From Chloroflexota bacterium (GTDB lineage Bacteria > Chloroflexota > UBA11872 > VXOZ01), in assembly GCA_026710945.1 (NCBI GenBank), contig JAPOQA010000054.1, forward strand, positions 1-64,000: a DNA stretch of 64,000 bases, read 5' to 3'. The notes beneath the pieces are model-generated. The model saw nothing but the letters and a program-made list of their open reading frames with translations. It did no database searches and was not told where the DNA came from. Made by a program: the position numbers and the translations under genes. The stretch's first letter is position 1; each line of letters opens with the position of its first letter. This document shows, piece after piece, positions 27,442-36,991 of this stretch.

Positions 27442-27473
27442 GAGCTACGTGCCGGCAAAGCGGCACGTAGCTC
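27442..27473. terminator. perfect 13-bp intergenic hairpin, probable terminator
   Basis: Arms GAGCTACGTGCCG (27442-27454) and its exact complement (27461-27473) enclose a 6-base loop. A TTTAGTTT tail follows on the plus strand; the minus-strand tail is weaker (GTGTTTAAG). It lies between the minus-strand propeller gene and the AlkZ-like gene, so it most likely ends the propeller transcript. Confidence 0.65.
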
Positions 27474-27526
27474 TTTAGTTTGCCGGGATCAAGGTTTAAA
27501 GCAGGGCTGTAGTCGGCAGCAACCAG

Positions 27527-29512
27527 CTACGCATCGACGTATCGCCACACGGTGCCGCCCAGCGACACGGCCCATACCGCGTGATCTTCAGCATAGTTTG
27601 GTGAGACCAGCAGAGAGACAATCGCCTTGTTGTCCAGCCCTTCGTTGATGTTTTGCCATGTCAGCCCTTCGTCTGAGGACTTATACACGCCCCGGCTGGT
27701 ACCGGCGTAGATGGTGGTATCGCTTTCGTATTCGGGCGAGATAGCCAGGCAGACCACGGCCGCTGTCGCTTCGCCAATGGCATCACCTACCCAGAGATTC
27801 TTGCCGCGCCACATCGGGCGGAAGAAACGAGTCGCCGTGGCAATGAAGAAGTTGCTATAGTCCTCTTCCGAGCCGGAATAGTTTGGCGGCATGGCGAAAC
27901 TGATCCACTGTGCTCCCGTGGCATGGACGAGGATTCGTTTCCAAATCTCTCCGCCGTCAGCAGAGCGCCATACAGTAATGGTACTGGCGTAATCGCCTTG
28001 AGAAGCACGGAAAGTGCCGAGCAAGAGCGTGTTGTCATCGGCGAAATTCGGGGAAAGCGCTATACCGATTACGTCTTCCTCGCCGAAAGTCTCTTCGGAC
28101 CGTTCCCAGGACTGACCCGCGTCACGGCTAAAGTACAGTGCGCCGCCCGGCCCCCCGGCCGCGACCAAGCGATCTTCCGCGTACGTGTGAGAAACTGCCA
28201 AGACGCGGAGGTCCAACGTTTCTTCATCGATGCCCTCGTTACTGGCCTGCCAGCTCCTGCCGCCGTCTGCGGTAATTGCAACGCCCTGATGAGTTGCCGC
28301 AAATACGGTGGAGTCGTTTGCATACTCAGGCGAGATTAAGAGTGATGCGACTTGCATCTCTTCGAGGCCTGCACCGGCTGCTTCCCACGTCAACCCTTCA
28401 TCGGCAGAACGCAGGACTCCGTCTTCGAGACTAGTCGCAAAGAGCGTACCGTCCTGATGGCAATTTGGAGAAAGTGCCGTGCCAAGCAGCGAGCGTGCGG
28501 CAAGGCCTTCTACGGCCGGTTCCCAATCAGCAGCGTCGCCATTGGCGCGCAGAGCGCCCTCCCGGTGCACACCTGCCAGGACAATGTCGTCCTCGCCGGT
28601 TCCGGTTGTCAGCAAGCAGAGTACCGACGAATCTTGATCGATAACGCTCTCCCAGGTACTGCCGCCGTCGGACGAACGGTAAACCGATCCTTCTGCCGTA
28701 CCCGCGTATGCCAGGCTGTCACTGGCAAACCCCGGCGAGAGGCAGAGCGCGTTGATCGAGACACTGTCCAGTCCGCTGTTCGCTTCCTGCCAGTTTGTAC
28801 CGCCGTCGGTAGACTTGAAGACACCCATATCTTCCGTGCCGACAAGCACCGTTCGGTCCTCTGCGAAATCTGGCGAAACGGCAATTGCCTGGATGGCCAT
28901 GCTATCCAGCCCTCTGTCTACCAGCCGCCATGCACGGCCTTCGTCAAGCGTTCGATAGAGGCCGTCGCCACCAGCTATGAATGCGGTCTGATCCTCTTCA
29001 AAGTCCGGCGAGATGGCAATGGCTTGAATACTGAGTTCCATAATGCCGAAGTTGGCCGAATTCCACGTACGTCCGCGGTTGGTTGACTTGAAGACGCCAT
29101 CTTCCTGGGTGCCGGCGAGCATCACTCCATCATCGGAAAAGCTCGGCGACACCGCCAGGCACGTGACTGAGGCCGCTCCTTGCCAAAAGTCAAGCTGCTG
29201 CCAGGTCTTGCCGCCGTTGTCAGAGCGATAGACGCCACCTTCCAAAGCACCGGCAAACGCTACCTCATGATTCGCAACGTTAGGCGCAAATGCGAGCGCC
29301 TGAATATAGGGGCTCGTAATGCCTTCATTGGAAATCTTCCAGGTCTTGCCCTTATCTTCGGAGCAAAACACTCCCGCCATGGTTCCGGCGAGCACTAGGT
29401 TGTTCTCGCTAAAGCTCGGCGAAACGGCCAGTGACGCAACTGTACCACCGAGACGTTGGCCTGCCACCTCCCATGCTTGCTTTTCCATCACTGTTGATCC
29501 GGAATTACTCAT
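27527..29512 (-). CDS. large Asp-box (BNR/sortilin-like) propeller protein
   Basis: A 661-residue protein made of about thirteen repeats of ~45 residues. Each has a S-P-x-F/Y-x-x-D strand, a V/T-x-x-A-G-T strand and an Asp-box such as SDNGGKTWQQ, STNRGRTWNS, STDGGTNWQ, SSDGGSTWES, SADEGLTW, SRDAGQSW. This predicts one or two sortilin/Vps10-like beta-propellers. There is no signal peptide, membrane helix or lipobox, so it should be cytosolic unless exported by an unknown route. Enzymatic residues are not evident; a binding or scaffolding role is possible. It resembles the 325-residue protein at 14.5 kb in repeat type. Confidence 0.8.
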   Translation of the reverse strand: MSNSGSTVMEKQAWEVAGQRLGGTVASLAVSPSFSENNLVLAGTMAGVFCSEDKGKTWKISNEGITSPYIQALAFAPNVANHEVAFAGALEGGVYRSDNGGKTWQQLDFWQGAASVTCLAVSPSFSDDGVMLAGTQEDGVFKSTNRGRTWNSANFGIMELSIQAIAISPDFEEDQTAFIAGGDGLYRTLDEGRAWRLVDRGLDSMAIQAIAVSPDFAEDRTVLVGTEDMGVFKSTDGGTNWQEANSGLDSVSINALCLSPGFASDSLAYAGTAEGSVYRSSDGGSTWESVIDQDSSVLCLLTTGTGEDDIVLAGVHREGALRANGDAADWEPAVEGLAARSLLGTALSPNCHQDGTLFATSLEDGVLRSADEGLTWEAAGAGLEEMQVASLLISPEYANDSTVFAATHQGVAITADGGRSWQASNEGIDEETLDLRVLAVSHTYAEDRLVAAGGPGGALYFSRDAGQSWERSEETFGEEDVIGIALSPNFADDNTLLLGTFRASQGDYASTITVWRSADGGEIWKRILVHATGAQWISFAMPPNYSGSEEDYSNFFIATATRFFRPMWRGKNLWVGDAIGEATAAVVCLAISPEYESDTTIYAGTSRGVYKSSDEGLTWQNINEGLDNKAIVSLLVSPNYAEDHAVWAVSLGGTVWRYVDA

Positions 29513-29922
29513 CGATTCTCCTTCCTGAACCAGTCAATCTTATAGTTGATTGCGTAATGAGTTCTTAGTCCACTTGATCTCGATTTGGACACCCCAATAC
29601 CAATACACTACGTATTGAATGGGAGTATACAGAGTGCAATGTGCAATGCGCAAATGGCAGGACACATTTAACCCGCACCCGCCGTACGTGGGCGCGAAAG
29701 ATATTCTTTCGTATGCTACTGTAATGCTACCAGACCGACAAGACAATTACGAATTTGGCTGCCAGGCTACCTCACGCATTGCTAAACTGCCAGCAGTTGT
29801 GGCATGTTTGTGCCGGTACTCCTTTAGTACCGAATATTTACGGCTTTGCTTGCATTTGGCGCCGGGTCTATAGTCCCCGTATAGGCAAGGGCTGCAAGCT
29901 GTGCTTCGCGGTGGAGGTGGAG
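29513..29922. other. AT-richer intergenic region upstream of propeller gene
   Basis: 410 bases with no supported gene. The part near 29540-29660 is AT-rich and should hold the promoter of the minus-strand propeller gene; CAATGTGCAATGCG shows a short direct repeat of GCAATG. An open frame entering from the right belongs to the broken comM copy. Confidence 0.4.
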
Positions 29923-30039
29923 ATGCCGGCCAGGATTATGGCTGCCACGCATGTAGGGCTGGATAGCGCCCAAGTTGAGGTAGGAGTTGATTGTGCTGAC
30001 GGCCTGCCGATTACGGTGGTTGGTGGCGTGCCCGCTGGC
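29923..30039 (+). pseudogene. broken 5' copy of comM/yifB
   Basis: Translation from the ATG gives MPARIMAATHVGLDSAQVEV followed by GVDCADGLPITVVGGVP, closely matching residues 1-38 of the intact ComM encoded 2.2 kb downstream (MLAKVMAATLVGLDSAQVEV). Similarity stops near 30039; the frame stays open to about 30258 but with no ComM-like sequence. The fragment has a good GGAGG ribosome site. It is best read as a remnant of a partial duplication that now sits on the other side of the glycosidase-like gene. Confidence 0.75.
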
Positions 30040-30330
30040 TGGGTATGGGGCTTGATAGTGCAGCCTGGAGACGCACGCGCAGAAAGTGCGAAGAGTAAGG
30101 GGCCGGCCCTACCTGCGTCCAATCAGCCGTGCGAACATGGCGAGCACGGCATGCACGGGTCCGAATTGCGTGTGTCCCGTTCATTGCCGGGCTTCAGCAG
30201 CCTGCCCGGGGCACTATCCGCAGGTGCTATCGGGCGGATGAGCTGCCCGCCGGTATGATCTATCGTCCATGATGCAAAGTGTAAATCAACCTGGTCGGAC
30301 CGTTTTCGAGCAGACTACGGGAGCGCAAAC

Positions 30331-31893
30331 GTGAAGGTATCCAACGTCAACACTACCGACATCAAGTCGGCGATCAAACTCGGTTGCCGGACGATGTCGA
30401 GCGTGTTCAACGCTGACGACAACGACATCCCGTTCTTCGGTTCAGAGGTCCTTCCCAACCCCCGGCTCAGCTTCAGCAACGTCCACTCTGAGTCGCATGT
30501 GCCGGGCAGGCACCTGAACGCACTGCTGAATGCCGAAGACGCGGCTGGCGTCTCGATCTCGGAAGAGGCGGTCGAAAAACACGCCGCAGCGGCCCTCTTC
30601 TCTTACTCCGGCCCCGTGCCTTTGCCCATGAACCGCGACCGCGTGGACGGACCAATCGAGAACTTCAACGATCACAACGTGCGTGAGGGAATGCATGCTC
30701 TTTACGCACTGGTCAAGTTTCGAAACTCCGACACGGCGAGGGAAGTGGCCGAATCCAGCATTGAGTTCATACTCGATGCGTGGGACCCGGTGGACGGCTG
30801 GGACCGCGAGAGGATTTCAGCGGCCCACGGCATTCGCTGGACCCGGCAGAATACATTCATTACGGGAGTCGCCCGCGCCATCGGCCCGCTGGTCAAGTAC
30901 TTCCGGGCCACCGGCTCGGGCAAAGCGCTCGAACTGGCGTCTCTCCTGGCCGAGAAGGCCACGTCTGAGTTCTTCTTGCCGGACGGGTCGTATGACCGTG
31001 AGAAGTTTGGCGTGCACACGCACTCGACGACCTGCGTCATGTCCTCGCTGGCGCAGCTTGCGGACCTGACCGGTGACGCCGCACTCCTGGAGCGAGTACG
31101 GGCCTTTGCCGACAACGGGCTGTGGGCGATCCGCGACGAACTGGGCTGGGTGATCGAGAGCAGCGCCGACGACAGCCCGGCCGACAAGGGCGAGGGCAAC
31201 AACACCGGCGACATCGTCGAAACAGACCTGATACTCGGCCGGCATGGATATCCCGGGCGCTTCCAAGACGCCGAAAGGATACTACGCGGGCACCTGTTGC
31301 CGTCCCAACTTCGCGACGTGGATTTCATCCCCGAACCTGCCAATCCGGCAGGCGAAGATGGTCTGAGAAGTGTGAAAGAACGCCACTTGGGAGCGTTTGG
31401 GTTTCCAGCGCCGTACGGCCACCGCCCGCTTGGTCTCGAACGGATCAGCTTCAATATGGACATAGTCGGCGGAGTAGTCGGGACCCTCTGCGAAGTGCTC
31501 AGGGAAGGCGTCGTGACAGGGTCCGATGGCGTCCGCGTGAACCTGCTGTTGGACCAGGACACGCCGGACGCGCGGGTGCAGGCGGGCGAATCGTCAGGCC
31601 GAGTGAGCGTGACAACCAGCCACGCGGCGCCACTTTGGATCAGATTGCCGCGGTGGGCCGACAGGTCTGCGTTGCAAGTCAGTGGTACCGCCGACTACCG
31701 GGTATTGGGAGATCACCTGTTCATTGCCCAGCCTGATCCGGGCAAACCAATTTTATTGGAATACCCGGCGGCACGGACTGAGATTACGCTCACTCACCGC
31801 ACGCGCAACATCCGGACGGCTCTTGAAGGAGACGCGGTGGCGGCGATGGACAATTTCGGCGCTGATCTGACGTTTTTCGATCCGCTTGACTGA
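30331..31893 (+). CDS. six-hairpin glycosidase-like protein (GH127/DUF1680-like)
   Basis: A 520-residue protein, GTG start with GGGAG seven bases before it. It has helical-hairpin repeats expected of an (alpha/alpha)6 toroid (residues ~110-300), with GIRWTRQNTFITGVARAIG, HTHSTTCVMSSLAQLADLTG and ETDLILGRHGYPGRF, then a beta-rich C-terminal part (400-500) with APLWIRLPRWAD, resembling the beta-L-arabinofuranosidase (GH127/DUF1680) layout. I do not see the zinc-binding Glu-Cys-Cys-Cys site of true GH127 enzymes, so activity is uncertain. No signal peptide. It is placed between a broken comM start and the intact comM. Confidence 0.6.
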   Translation: MKVSNVNTTDIKSAIKLGCRTMSSVFNADDNDIPFFGSEVLPNPRLSFSNVHSESHVPGRHLNALLNAEDAAGVSISEEAVEKHAAAALFSYSGPVPLPMNRDRVDGPIENFNDHNVREGMHALYALVKFRNSDTAREVAESSIEFILDAWDPVDGWDRERISAAHGIRWTRQNTFITGVARAIGPLVKYFRATGSGKALELASLLAEKATSEFFLPDGSYDREKFGVHTHSTTCVMSSLAQLADLTGDAALLERVRAFADNGLWAIRDELGWVIESSADDSPADKGEGNNTGDIVETDLILGRHGYPGRFQDAERILRGHLLPSQLRDVDFIPEPANPAGEDGLRSVKERHLGAFGFPAPYGHRPLGLERISFNMDIVGGVVGTLCEVLREGVVTGSDGVRVNLLLDQDTPDARVQAGESSGRVSVTTSHAAPLWIRLPRWADRSALQVSGTADYRVLGDHLFIAQPDPGKPILLEYPAARTEITLTHRTRNIRTALEGDAVAAMDNFGADLTFFDPLD

Positions 31894-32178
31894 CTGTGAC
31901 ACGTTGGTTTCGGCTGCAGGCCGAAAGCGCGTAACATTCCTTCGGCGAAATAAGTGTTCGATCAGTGCCGGAGACGGCGGCTTCCGCCGTTTGGGGGCGA
32001 AATTGCTTCACGTTGGACAGGCGCTACCCGCGAAGGGACTATGCACCATTGACATCGGCGATGTGCGGCAGAGAGCGACGACGTAGCCATTTGCTGCATT
32101 CCTAATTTACGTGTACAAGTCTCCGTACCTTTTGTGATGCATGTGTAAGGCCGATATAGCTGGACTCTAGGATTCAGT
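31894..32178. other. intergenic region with two hairpins before comM
   Basis: Two small stem-loops are visible: TTTCGGC-TGCAG-GCCGAAA (31908-31926) just after the glycosidase-like gene and ACGGCGG-CTT-CCGCCGT (31974-31990). Neither has a strong T tract; the first may be a weak terminator. The remainder should carry the comM promoter. Confidence 0.4.
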
Positions 32179-33699
32179 ATGCTCGCCAAGGTTATGGCTG
32201 CCACGCTGGTCGGGCTGGATAGCGCCCAAGTCGAGGTAGAAGTTGATCTTGCCGACGGGCTGCCCTCGTTTGTCATCGTCGGCTTACCGGATACGGCGGT
32301 GCAAGAAGCCCGTGAGCGTGTGCGCGCGGCAATTCGAAACGCAGGCTTCGTGTTTCCTCAGAAGCGGGTTACCGTCAATCTTGCGCCTGCCGACGTGGCA
32401 AAGGAAGGCACAGGGCTCGACGTAGCCATAGCCATCGGCATTCTCGTCGCCAGCGGTCAGTTAGCGGCGGAAGGTCTGGAAGAGTCGCTCTTTCTCGGCG
32501 AGTTGGCGCTTGAAGGGGCGCTACGGCCTACGAACGGAATTCTGCCGCTCGTGTCCAATGCACTCCGTTGGGGTATACGCTCCGCCTACGTACCCGTGTC
32601 AAACGGCGCGGAGGCGGCGATCATATCTGGTTTGGCAGTCTACCCCGCAATGCACTTGCGGCAACTGGTCTTGCACCTCAGTGACATGGAATCCCTCGCC
32701 AGAGCCCGCCCGCCGAATGCCGCCGAAAACGATACCATAGCCTACGATGTTGATCTGGCCGACGTAAAAGGCCAGGAGCACGCCAAGCGGGCGCTAGAAG
32801 TGGCATGCAGCGGCGGTCACAACGTGTTGTTCTCGGGTCCGCCGGGCACTGGCAAGTCCCTCTTGGCCCAGGCCGTGTCATCAATATTGCCGCCGCTCTC
32901 GCTGGATGAAGCGATAGAGGTGAGCAAGATCTATAGTGTCTGTGGGCTCTTGCAGGCGGACGAGCCTCTGGTATTGAAGCGTCCGTTTCGTTCTCCCCAC
33001 CACACCGTCTCTCACGCGGGGCTCGTTGGCGGCGGCCGCTTTCCGCGCCCGGGTGAGATCAGCCAGGCGCATCGCGGCGTCTTGTTTCTCGACGAAATAC
33101 CTGAATTTCCGACAAATCTCCTTGATATGCTCCGGCAGCCGCTTGAGTCCGGCGCCGTTACGATTTCGCGCGCTTCGGGCTCGCTGACGTTTCCGGCGCA
33201 GTTCTTGCTCATTGGCGCGATGAATCCTTGCCCGTGCGGTTGGTATGGTGATCCGGTGCGCAACTGCACGTGCAATCCTGCCATCGTCACGCGCTACCAA
33301 AGAAAATTATCCGGTCCACTGCTGGACCGCATTGACATACATGTTGAAGTTCCGCGCGTCGAATACGAAAAACTGACAGAAGACCGCCAAGGCGAGCCCT
33401 CAGCAAGTGTGCGGGAGCGTGTGGTGCGCGCCCGGCAAGTTCAGCAGGAGCGCTTTGCTGCGCTTCCCTTCAAGACTAATGGAGAAATTGGCCCCCGACA
33501 TGTGCGGGAGTTCTGTACACTGCAGTCGGATGCTCAGAATCTGATGCGGACGGCGATGGACCGCATGCAATTGACGGCGCGCAGCTTCCATCGCGTGCTG
33601 AAGCTCGCCCGCACGATTGCGGACATGGATGAGGCCGATGTCATAGCTGTCCAACACCTCGCTGAAGCCCTGCAGTATCGTCCCAAGCTCAACAATTAA
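32179..33699 (+). CDS. comM: ComM/YifB family Mg-chelatase-like AAA+ ATPase
   Basis: A 506-residue AAA+ protein. It has the N-terminal ComM domain (AQVEVEVDLADGLPSFVIVG, residues 17-36), the Walker A GPPGTGKS (220-227), Walker B LFLDEIPEF, the PFRSPHHTVSHAGLVGG signature, a zinc-type CPCGWYGD...CTC motif, and the C-terminal Mg-chelatase domain ending in MQLTARSFHRVLKLARTIAD. Characterised ComM is a hexameric helicase that promotes branch migration of heterologous DNA during natural transformation. Here no competence genes are adjacent. Length is normal. Confidence 0.94.
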   Translation: MLAKVMAATLVGLDSAQVEVEVDLADGLPSFVIVGLPDTAVQEARERVRAAIRNAGFVFPQKRVTVNLAPADVAKEGTGLDVAIAIGILVASGQLAAEGLEESLFLGELALEGALRPTNGILPLVSNALRWGIRSAYVPVSNGAEAAIISGLAVYPAMHLRQLVLHLSDMESLARARPPNAAENDTIAYDVDLADVKGQEHAKRALEVACSGGHNVLFSGPPGTGKSLLAQAVSSILPPLSLDEAIEVSKIYSVCGLLQADEPLVLKRPFRSPHHTVSHAGLVGGGRFPRPGEISQAHRGVLFLDEIPEFPTNLLDMLRQPLESGAVTISRASGSLTFPAQFLLIGAMNPCPCGWYGDPVRNCTCNPAIVTRYQRKLSGPLLDRIDIHVEVPRVEYEKLTEDRQGEPSASVRERVVRARQVQQERFAALPFKTNGEIGPRHVREFCTLQSDAQNLMRTAMDRMQLTARSFHRVLKLARTIADMDEADVIAVQHLAEALQYRPKLNN

Positions 33700-33990
33700 C
33701 CATGTCGCAGGCAGGACTATGCAGCCGGCTGCTGCAAAGTGTTGAATCTCTGTTATGTGCGTGACAGAATACGTGTGTTCCAAGCAAAACATCGTTCAAC
33801 GCAGAGGCTCGCGAACAGTCCGGGAATCCGCGTGCACTTTGCAGAATCCTCGTGCCGGACTGTCACTCTCTGGTGTATCGAGACTGCTATGATGCGGTGC
33901 GCTATAGTATTAAGAACGCCCCGCGGAAGCCCCTGGCTAGGTGCTGCACGCTAATCGGGAGACAATTTTCGACATGCTGAGGACTCAGCA
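33700..33990. other. intergenic region upstream of nhaA
   Basis: 291 bases without a gene. A 12-base palindrome GCAGCCGGCTGC lies at 33721-33732 just after comM. A TATAGT at 33903-33908 is a possible -10 for nhaA, but no good -35 pairs with it. GAGGA before the GTG start is the ribosome site. Confidence 0.35.
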
Positions 33991-35373
33991 GTGAAAAACG
34001 ATATTACAGACACGGATCAACGCGGTAACCGCGCATCCTCCCCAGGGCAAGGACGGTTTCGAGTCCTGGGTCTCTTCCAGGAATTTGCCCATGCGCAGGC
34101 ATCCAGTGGGATAGTCCTGCTGGCCTGCGTAATCGTGGCAATTGTGTGGGCCAATTCTCCTTTTGGCTCATCGTACTATGACCTCTGGCACCTTCACTTT
34201 GCTGTGAGAATTGGCGACTTCGTATTCGACAAGCCGCTCGAATACTGGATCAACGATGGCTTGATGGTAATTTTCTTCTTTGTGGTCGGCCTAGAAATCA
34301 AGCGTGAGGTAATTGCCGGAGAACTCGCTTCACCAAGGCGTGCCATGCTCCCCATCATGGCGGCGATCGGCGGCATGCTCGTTCCCGCTGCCATCTTTCT
34401 GTGGTTTAACTGGGGCGAGCCGGGACAACGCGGTTGGGGCATCCCGATGGCGACTGACATTGCCTTTACGCTGGGCGTGATGGCGGTCCTTGGCAGCCGA
34501 GTGCCCACGCCTGTTAAGGTCTTTCTTACGGCTCTGGCGATAGTTGATGACATTGGGGCGGTGCTTGTCATTGCCATCTTCTATACCAGCGGCATTTCGC
34601 TCTTGGCGTTGGGAATCGCCGCGGTTTTTGTGGTATTGCTTATCGCTGCCAATCGCTTGGGGATTCGCAGCACGCTCGTGTATATCCTCTTGGGCGCCTG
34701 CGGTCTGTGGCCGGCCTTCATCTTATCGGGAGTGCACCCTACGGTGGCGGGGGTAATTGCGGCGTTTACGATTCCGGTCCGTCGGCGTATAGATAGCGCC
34801 GAATTCACCAACCTGAGCCGCGTCTACATTGATGAATTCGCCCAGGCATCGTCTGAAGGTGAGAGTGTGTTGGCGAATGAAGAGCAAGTATCCCTGATGC
34901 GTTCTATAGAGCGGACGGCCTTGGGGGCGCAGTCGCCACTACAGCGTTTCGAAAACACGCTCCATCCCTGGACGGTCTTTGGCATCATGCCGTTGTTTGC
35001 ACTGGCCAATGCCGGCGTTGCAATTGACGCCGACCTTACCGGTTTTGTAGAGGAACCGCTGGCACGCGGTGTGGCCCTGGGGCTGCTCGTCGGCAAGCCG
35101 CTCGGAATTGTGCTCTTTTCCGTAGTCGCGGTGCGTCTCGGTCTCGCCGCCCTACCCAGTCGCGTAAACTGGTTCCACGTACTTGGCGCCGGGTGCTTAG
35201 CAGGTATCGGCTTCACAATGTCGCTCTTTATTGCAAACTTGGCCCTTGGCGGAACGGAATTGCTGGAGTCGGCCAAGATGAGCATCCTAGTTGGGTCATT
35301 GTTGGCCACTATTCTCGGCTGGCTGGTCTTTCAGTTCGCCCCCATTCATGGCCGCGGCCGCAGTGGCGAATAG
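33991..35373 (+). CDS. nhaA: Na+/H+ antiporter NhaA
   Basis: A 460-residue integral membrane antiporter with about 12 helices. Family landmarks are FFFVVGLEIKREV, PMATDIAFTLGVMAVLG, and the ion-binding Asp pair in LAIVDDIGAVLVIAIFY. It exchanges Na+ or Li+ for protons and supports pH and salt homeostasis, which fits a saline or pH-variable habitat. It is longer than the E. coli protein (388), mainly by a hydrophilic N-terminal segment (~25 residues) and an insertion near 280-310. GTG start with GAGGA eight bases upstream. Confidence 0.95.
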   Translation: MKNDITDTDQRGNRASSPGQGRFRVLGLFQEFAHAQASSGIVLLACVIVAIVWANSPFGSSYYDLWHLHFAVRIGDFVFDKPLEYWINDGLMVIFFFVVGLEIKREVIAGELASPRRAMLPIMAAIGGMLVPAAIFLWFNWGEPGQRGWGIPMATDIAFTLGVMAVLGSRVPTPVKVFLTALAIVDDIGAVLVIAIFYTSGISLLALGIAAVFVVLLIAANRLGIRSTLVYILLGACGLWPAFILSGVHPTVAGVIAAFTIPVRRRIDSAEFTNLSRVYIDEFAQASSEGESVLANEEQVSLMRSIERTALGAQSPLQRFENTLHPWTVFGIMPLFALANAGVAIDADLTGFVEEPLARGVALGLLVGKPLGIVLFSVVAVRLGLAALPSRVNWFHVLGAGCLAGIGFTMSLFIANLALGGTELLESAKMSILVGSLLATILGWLVFQFAPIHGRGRSGE

Positions 35374-35420
35374 GCCCCACAAAGCCCAGATGCAACGTCG
35401 GTAAGAGACAGAGTGTTTCA

Positions 35421-35436
35421 CCACTCGAACGAGTGG
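35421..35436. other. palindrome in nhaA-ffh intergenic region
   Basis: CCACTCG-AA-CGAGTGG is a 7-bp perfect stem with a 2-base centre, lying in the gap between convergent nhaA and ffh. It lacks a T tract on either side. It may be a weak terminator or protein site. The rest of 35374-35644 shows nothing recognisable. Confidence 0.35.
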
Positions 35437-35644
35437 GCTCAAGGGTGTGACGTGGCTAGCGAGGAACTAGCGTCCGCAAACCCCGGGAGCAAGCCGTGGC
35501 ACGCAACGAGTTTCATCCAGGGTTAAGCGGACTCTGCAATTGCGGCACCTGCCGCGGGTGTCAGCAGTGTGGCACAGGCGCCGGCCCGTGAGTTGCGGTG
35601 AGTTTTGGCTCTTCCCCAAGCTAAGCAATCAACAAGGTGCCGGT

Positions 35645-36976
35645 TTAGCCAAAGAAGCGCATGAGATTGCGGGGAATCTTGCCGGAAGCCAGCGACTTCA
35701 TCATAGATTGCATTTGACGGAAATTGCCGAGGAGCTGGTTGACTTCTGCAGGCGTCGTTCCGCTGCCGGCCGCAATCCGCCGCCGCCGCGAACCGTCGAT
35801 GATGGCTGGATTGTGGCGCTCAGCCAACGTCATCGAGTAAATGATCGCCTCTACGCGTGCAAATTGCCGTTCGTCCAAGGCCGCAGCCATCGCGGGATTG
35901 CGCATAAATTGATTCATACCGGGCACCATCTCAAGGACTTGGCCCAATGAGCCCATCTTCTTGATCTGCTGCAACTGATCGACAAAGTCATCCAGGGTAA
36001 AGCTGGCGGTGCGAATCTTCTTCTCCAGCTCGGCGGCTTGCTCTGCATCGATGGTCTCTTCCGCTCGTTCGATGAGGCTGAGCACGTCGCCCATGCCGAG
36101 AATGCGCGAGGCCAAGCGGTCCGGATAGAAGGGGTCGAGCGGCTCGATCTTCTCACCGCTTCCCAGGAACCTGATTGGTATCCCGGTCACGCTGCGTACT
36201 GAGAGCGCCGCGCCACCGCGGGCGTCTCCGTCGGTCTTGGTGAGGATCAGGCCCGTGAGCGTCACCTGCTCGTGGAAGGCCTGCGCAACATTGACGGCTT
36301 CTTGGCCGGTCATGGCATCGGCAACCAGCAACACTTCTTGCGGCTCAACAGCTTCTGCGATTTCGTGAATCTCAGCCATCATCTCCGCGTCAATCTGAAG
36401 ACGCCCCGCCGTATCGACGATCACCGTCCCCAGGCGCTCATTGCGCGCTCTCTCAATGGCTGTCTCGGCAATTTTCACCGGTGGCTGGGAAGTACCCATG
36501 GAATGCACAGGCACGTCTACCTGTCGGCCAATGGTCTCGAGCTGTTCAATTGCGGCGGGACGGTAGATGTCTGCCGCAACCAGCAGGCATTGCTGTCCCT
36601 GCTTGCGCAGCGCGAGGGCAAGCTTGCCCGCGGCAGTGGTCTTGCCTGAGCCTTGTAAGCCTACGAGCATGATAACATGCGGGGGAGAGCCCAAAAGGGT
36701 GAGCGGAGCGGGTTCGCCGAGTAGGGTGATGAGTTCCTCGTGTACGATCTTGATAACCTGCTGGCCCGGTGTCAGACTCTCCATCACCTCGGCGCCTACC
36801 GCCCGCTCGCGCAGCGACTTGAGAAAGCCGCGCACGACCCTGAAATTCACGTCTGCTTCCAGGAGCGCCAAACGGACTTCCCGCAGGGCCGCGTCCACGT
36901 CGGCCTCGCTTAGCTTGCCGCGTCCCCGCAGCTTTTGGAATACGCCCTGTAGGCGATCGGAAAGCGTTTCAAACAT
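35645..36976 (-). CDS. ffh: signal recognition particle protein Ffh
   Basis: A 443-residue SRP54 GTPase that binds 4.5S RNA and signal sequences and delivers ribosomes to FtsY. It has the N domain (1-85), the G1 motif GLQGSGKTTAAGKLA, DTAGRLQIDAEMM, LTKTDGDARGGAALS, and the C-terminal M domain (from about 300) with SLGQVLEMVPGMNQF and SMTLAERHNP. Length is normal. It is the last gene of the ftsY-nucleotidyltransferase-ffh run, 15 bases after the middle gene. Confidence 0.96.
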   Translation of the reverse strand: MFETLSDRLQGVFQKLRGRGKLSEADVDAALREVRLALLEADVNFRVVRGFLKSLRERAVGAEVMESLTPGQQVIKIVHEELITLLGEPAPLTLLGSPPHVIMLVGLQGSGKTTAAGKLALALRKQGQQCLLVAADIYRPAAIEQLETIGRQVDVPVHSMGTSQPPVKIAETAIERARNERLGTVIVDTAGRLQIDAEMMAEIHEIAEAVEPQEVLLVADAMTGQEAVNVAQAFHEQVTLTGLILTKTDGDARGGAALSVRSVTGIPIRFLGSGEKIEPLDPFYPDRLASRILGMGDVLSLIERAEETIDAEQAAELEKKIRTASFTLDDFVDQLQQIKKMGSLGQVLEMVPGMNQFMRNPAMAAALDERQFARVEAIIYSMTLAERHNPAIIDGSRRRRIAAGSGTTPAEVNQLLGNFRQMQSMMKSLASGKIPRNLMRFFG

Positions 36977-36991
36977 GACTTATGCGTTCCA

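Noticed and set aside
29755-30258. 167-codon gene
   Set aside because: The central part is the comM 5' fragment and the flanks show no coding features; treated as a pseudogene fragment.
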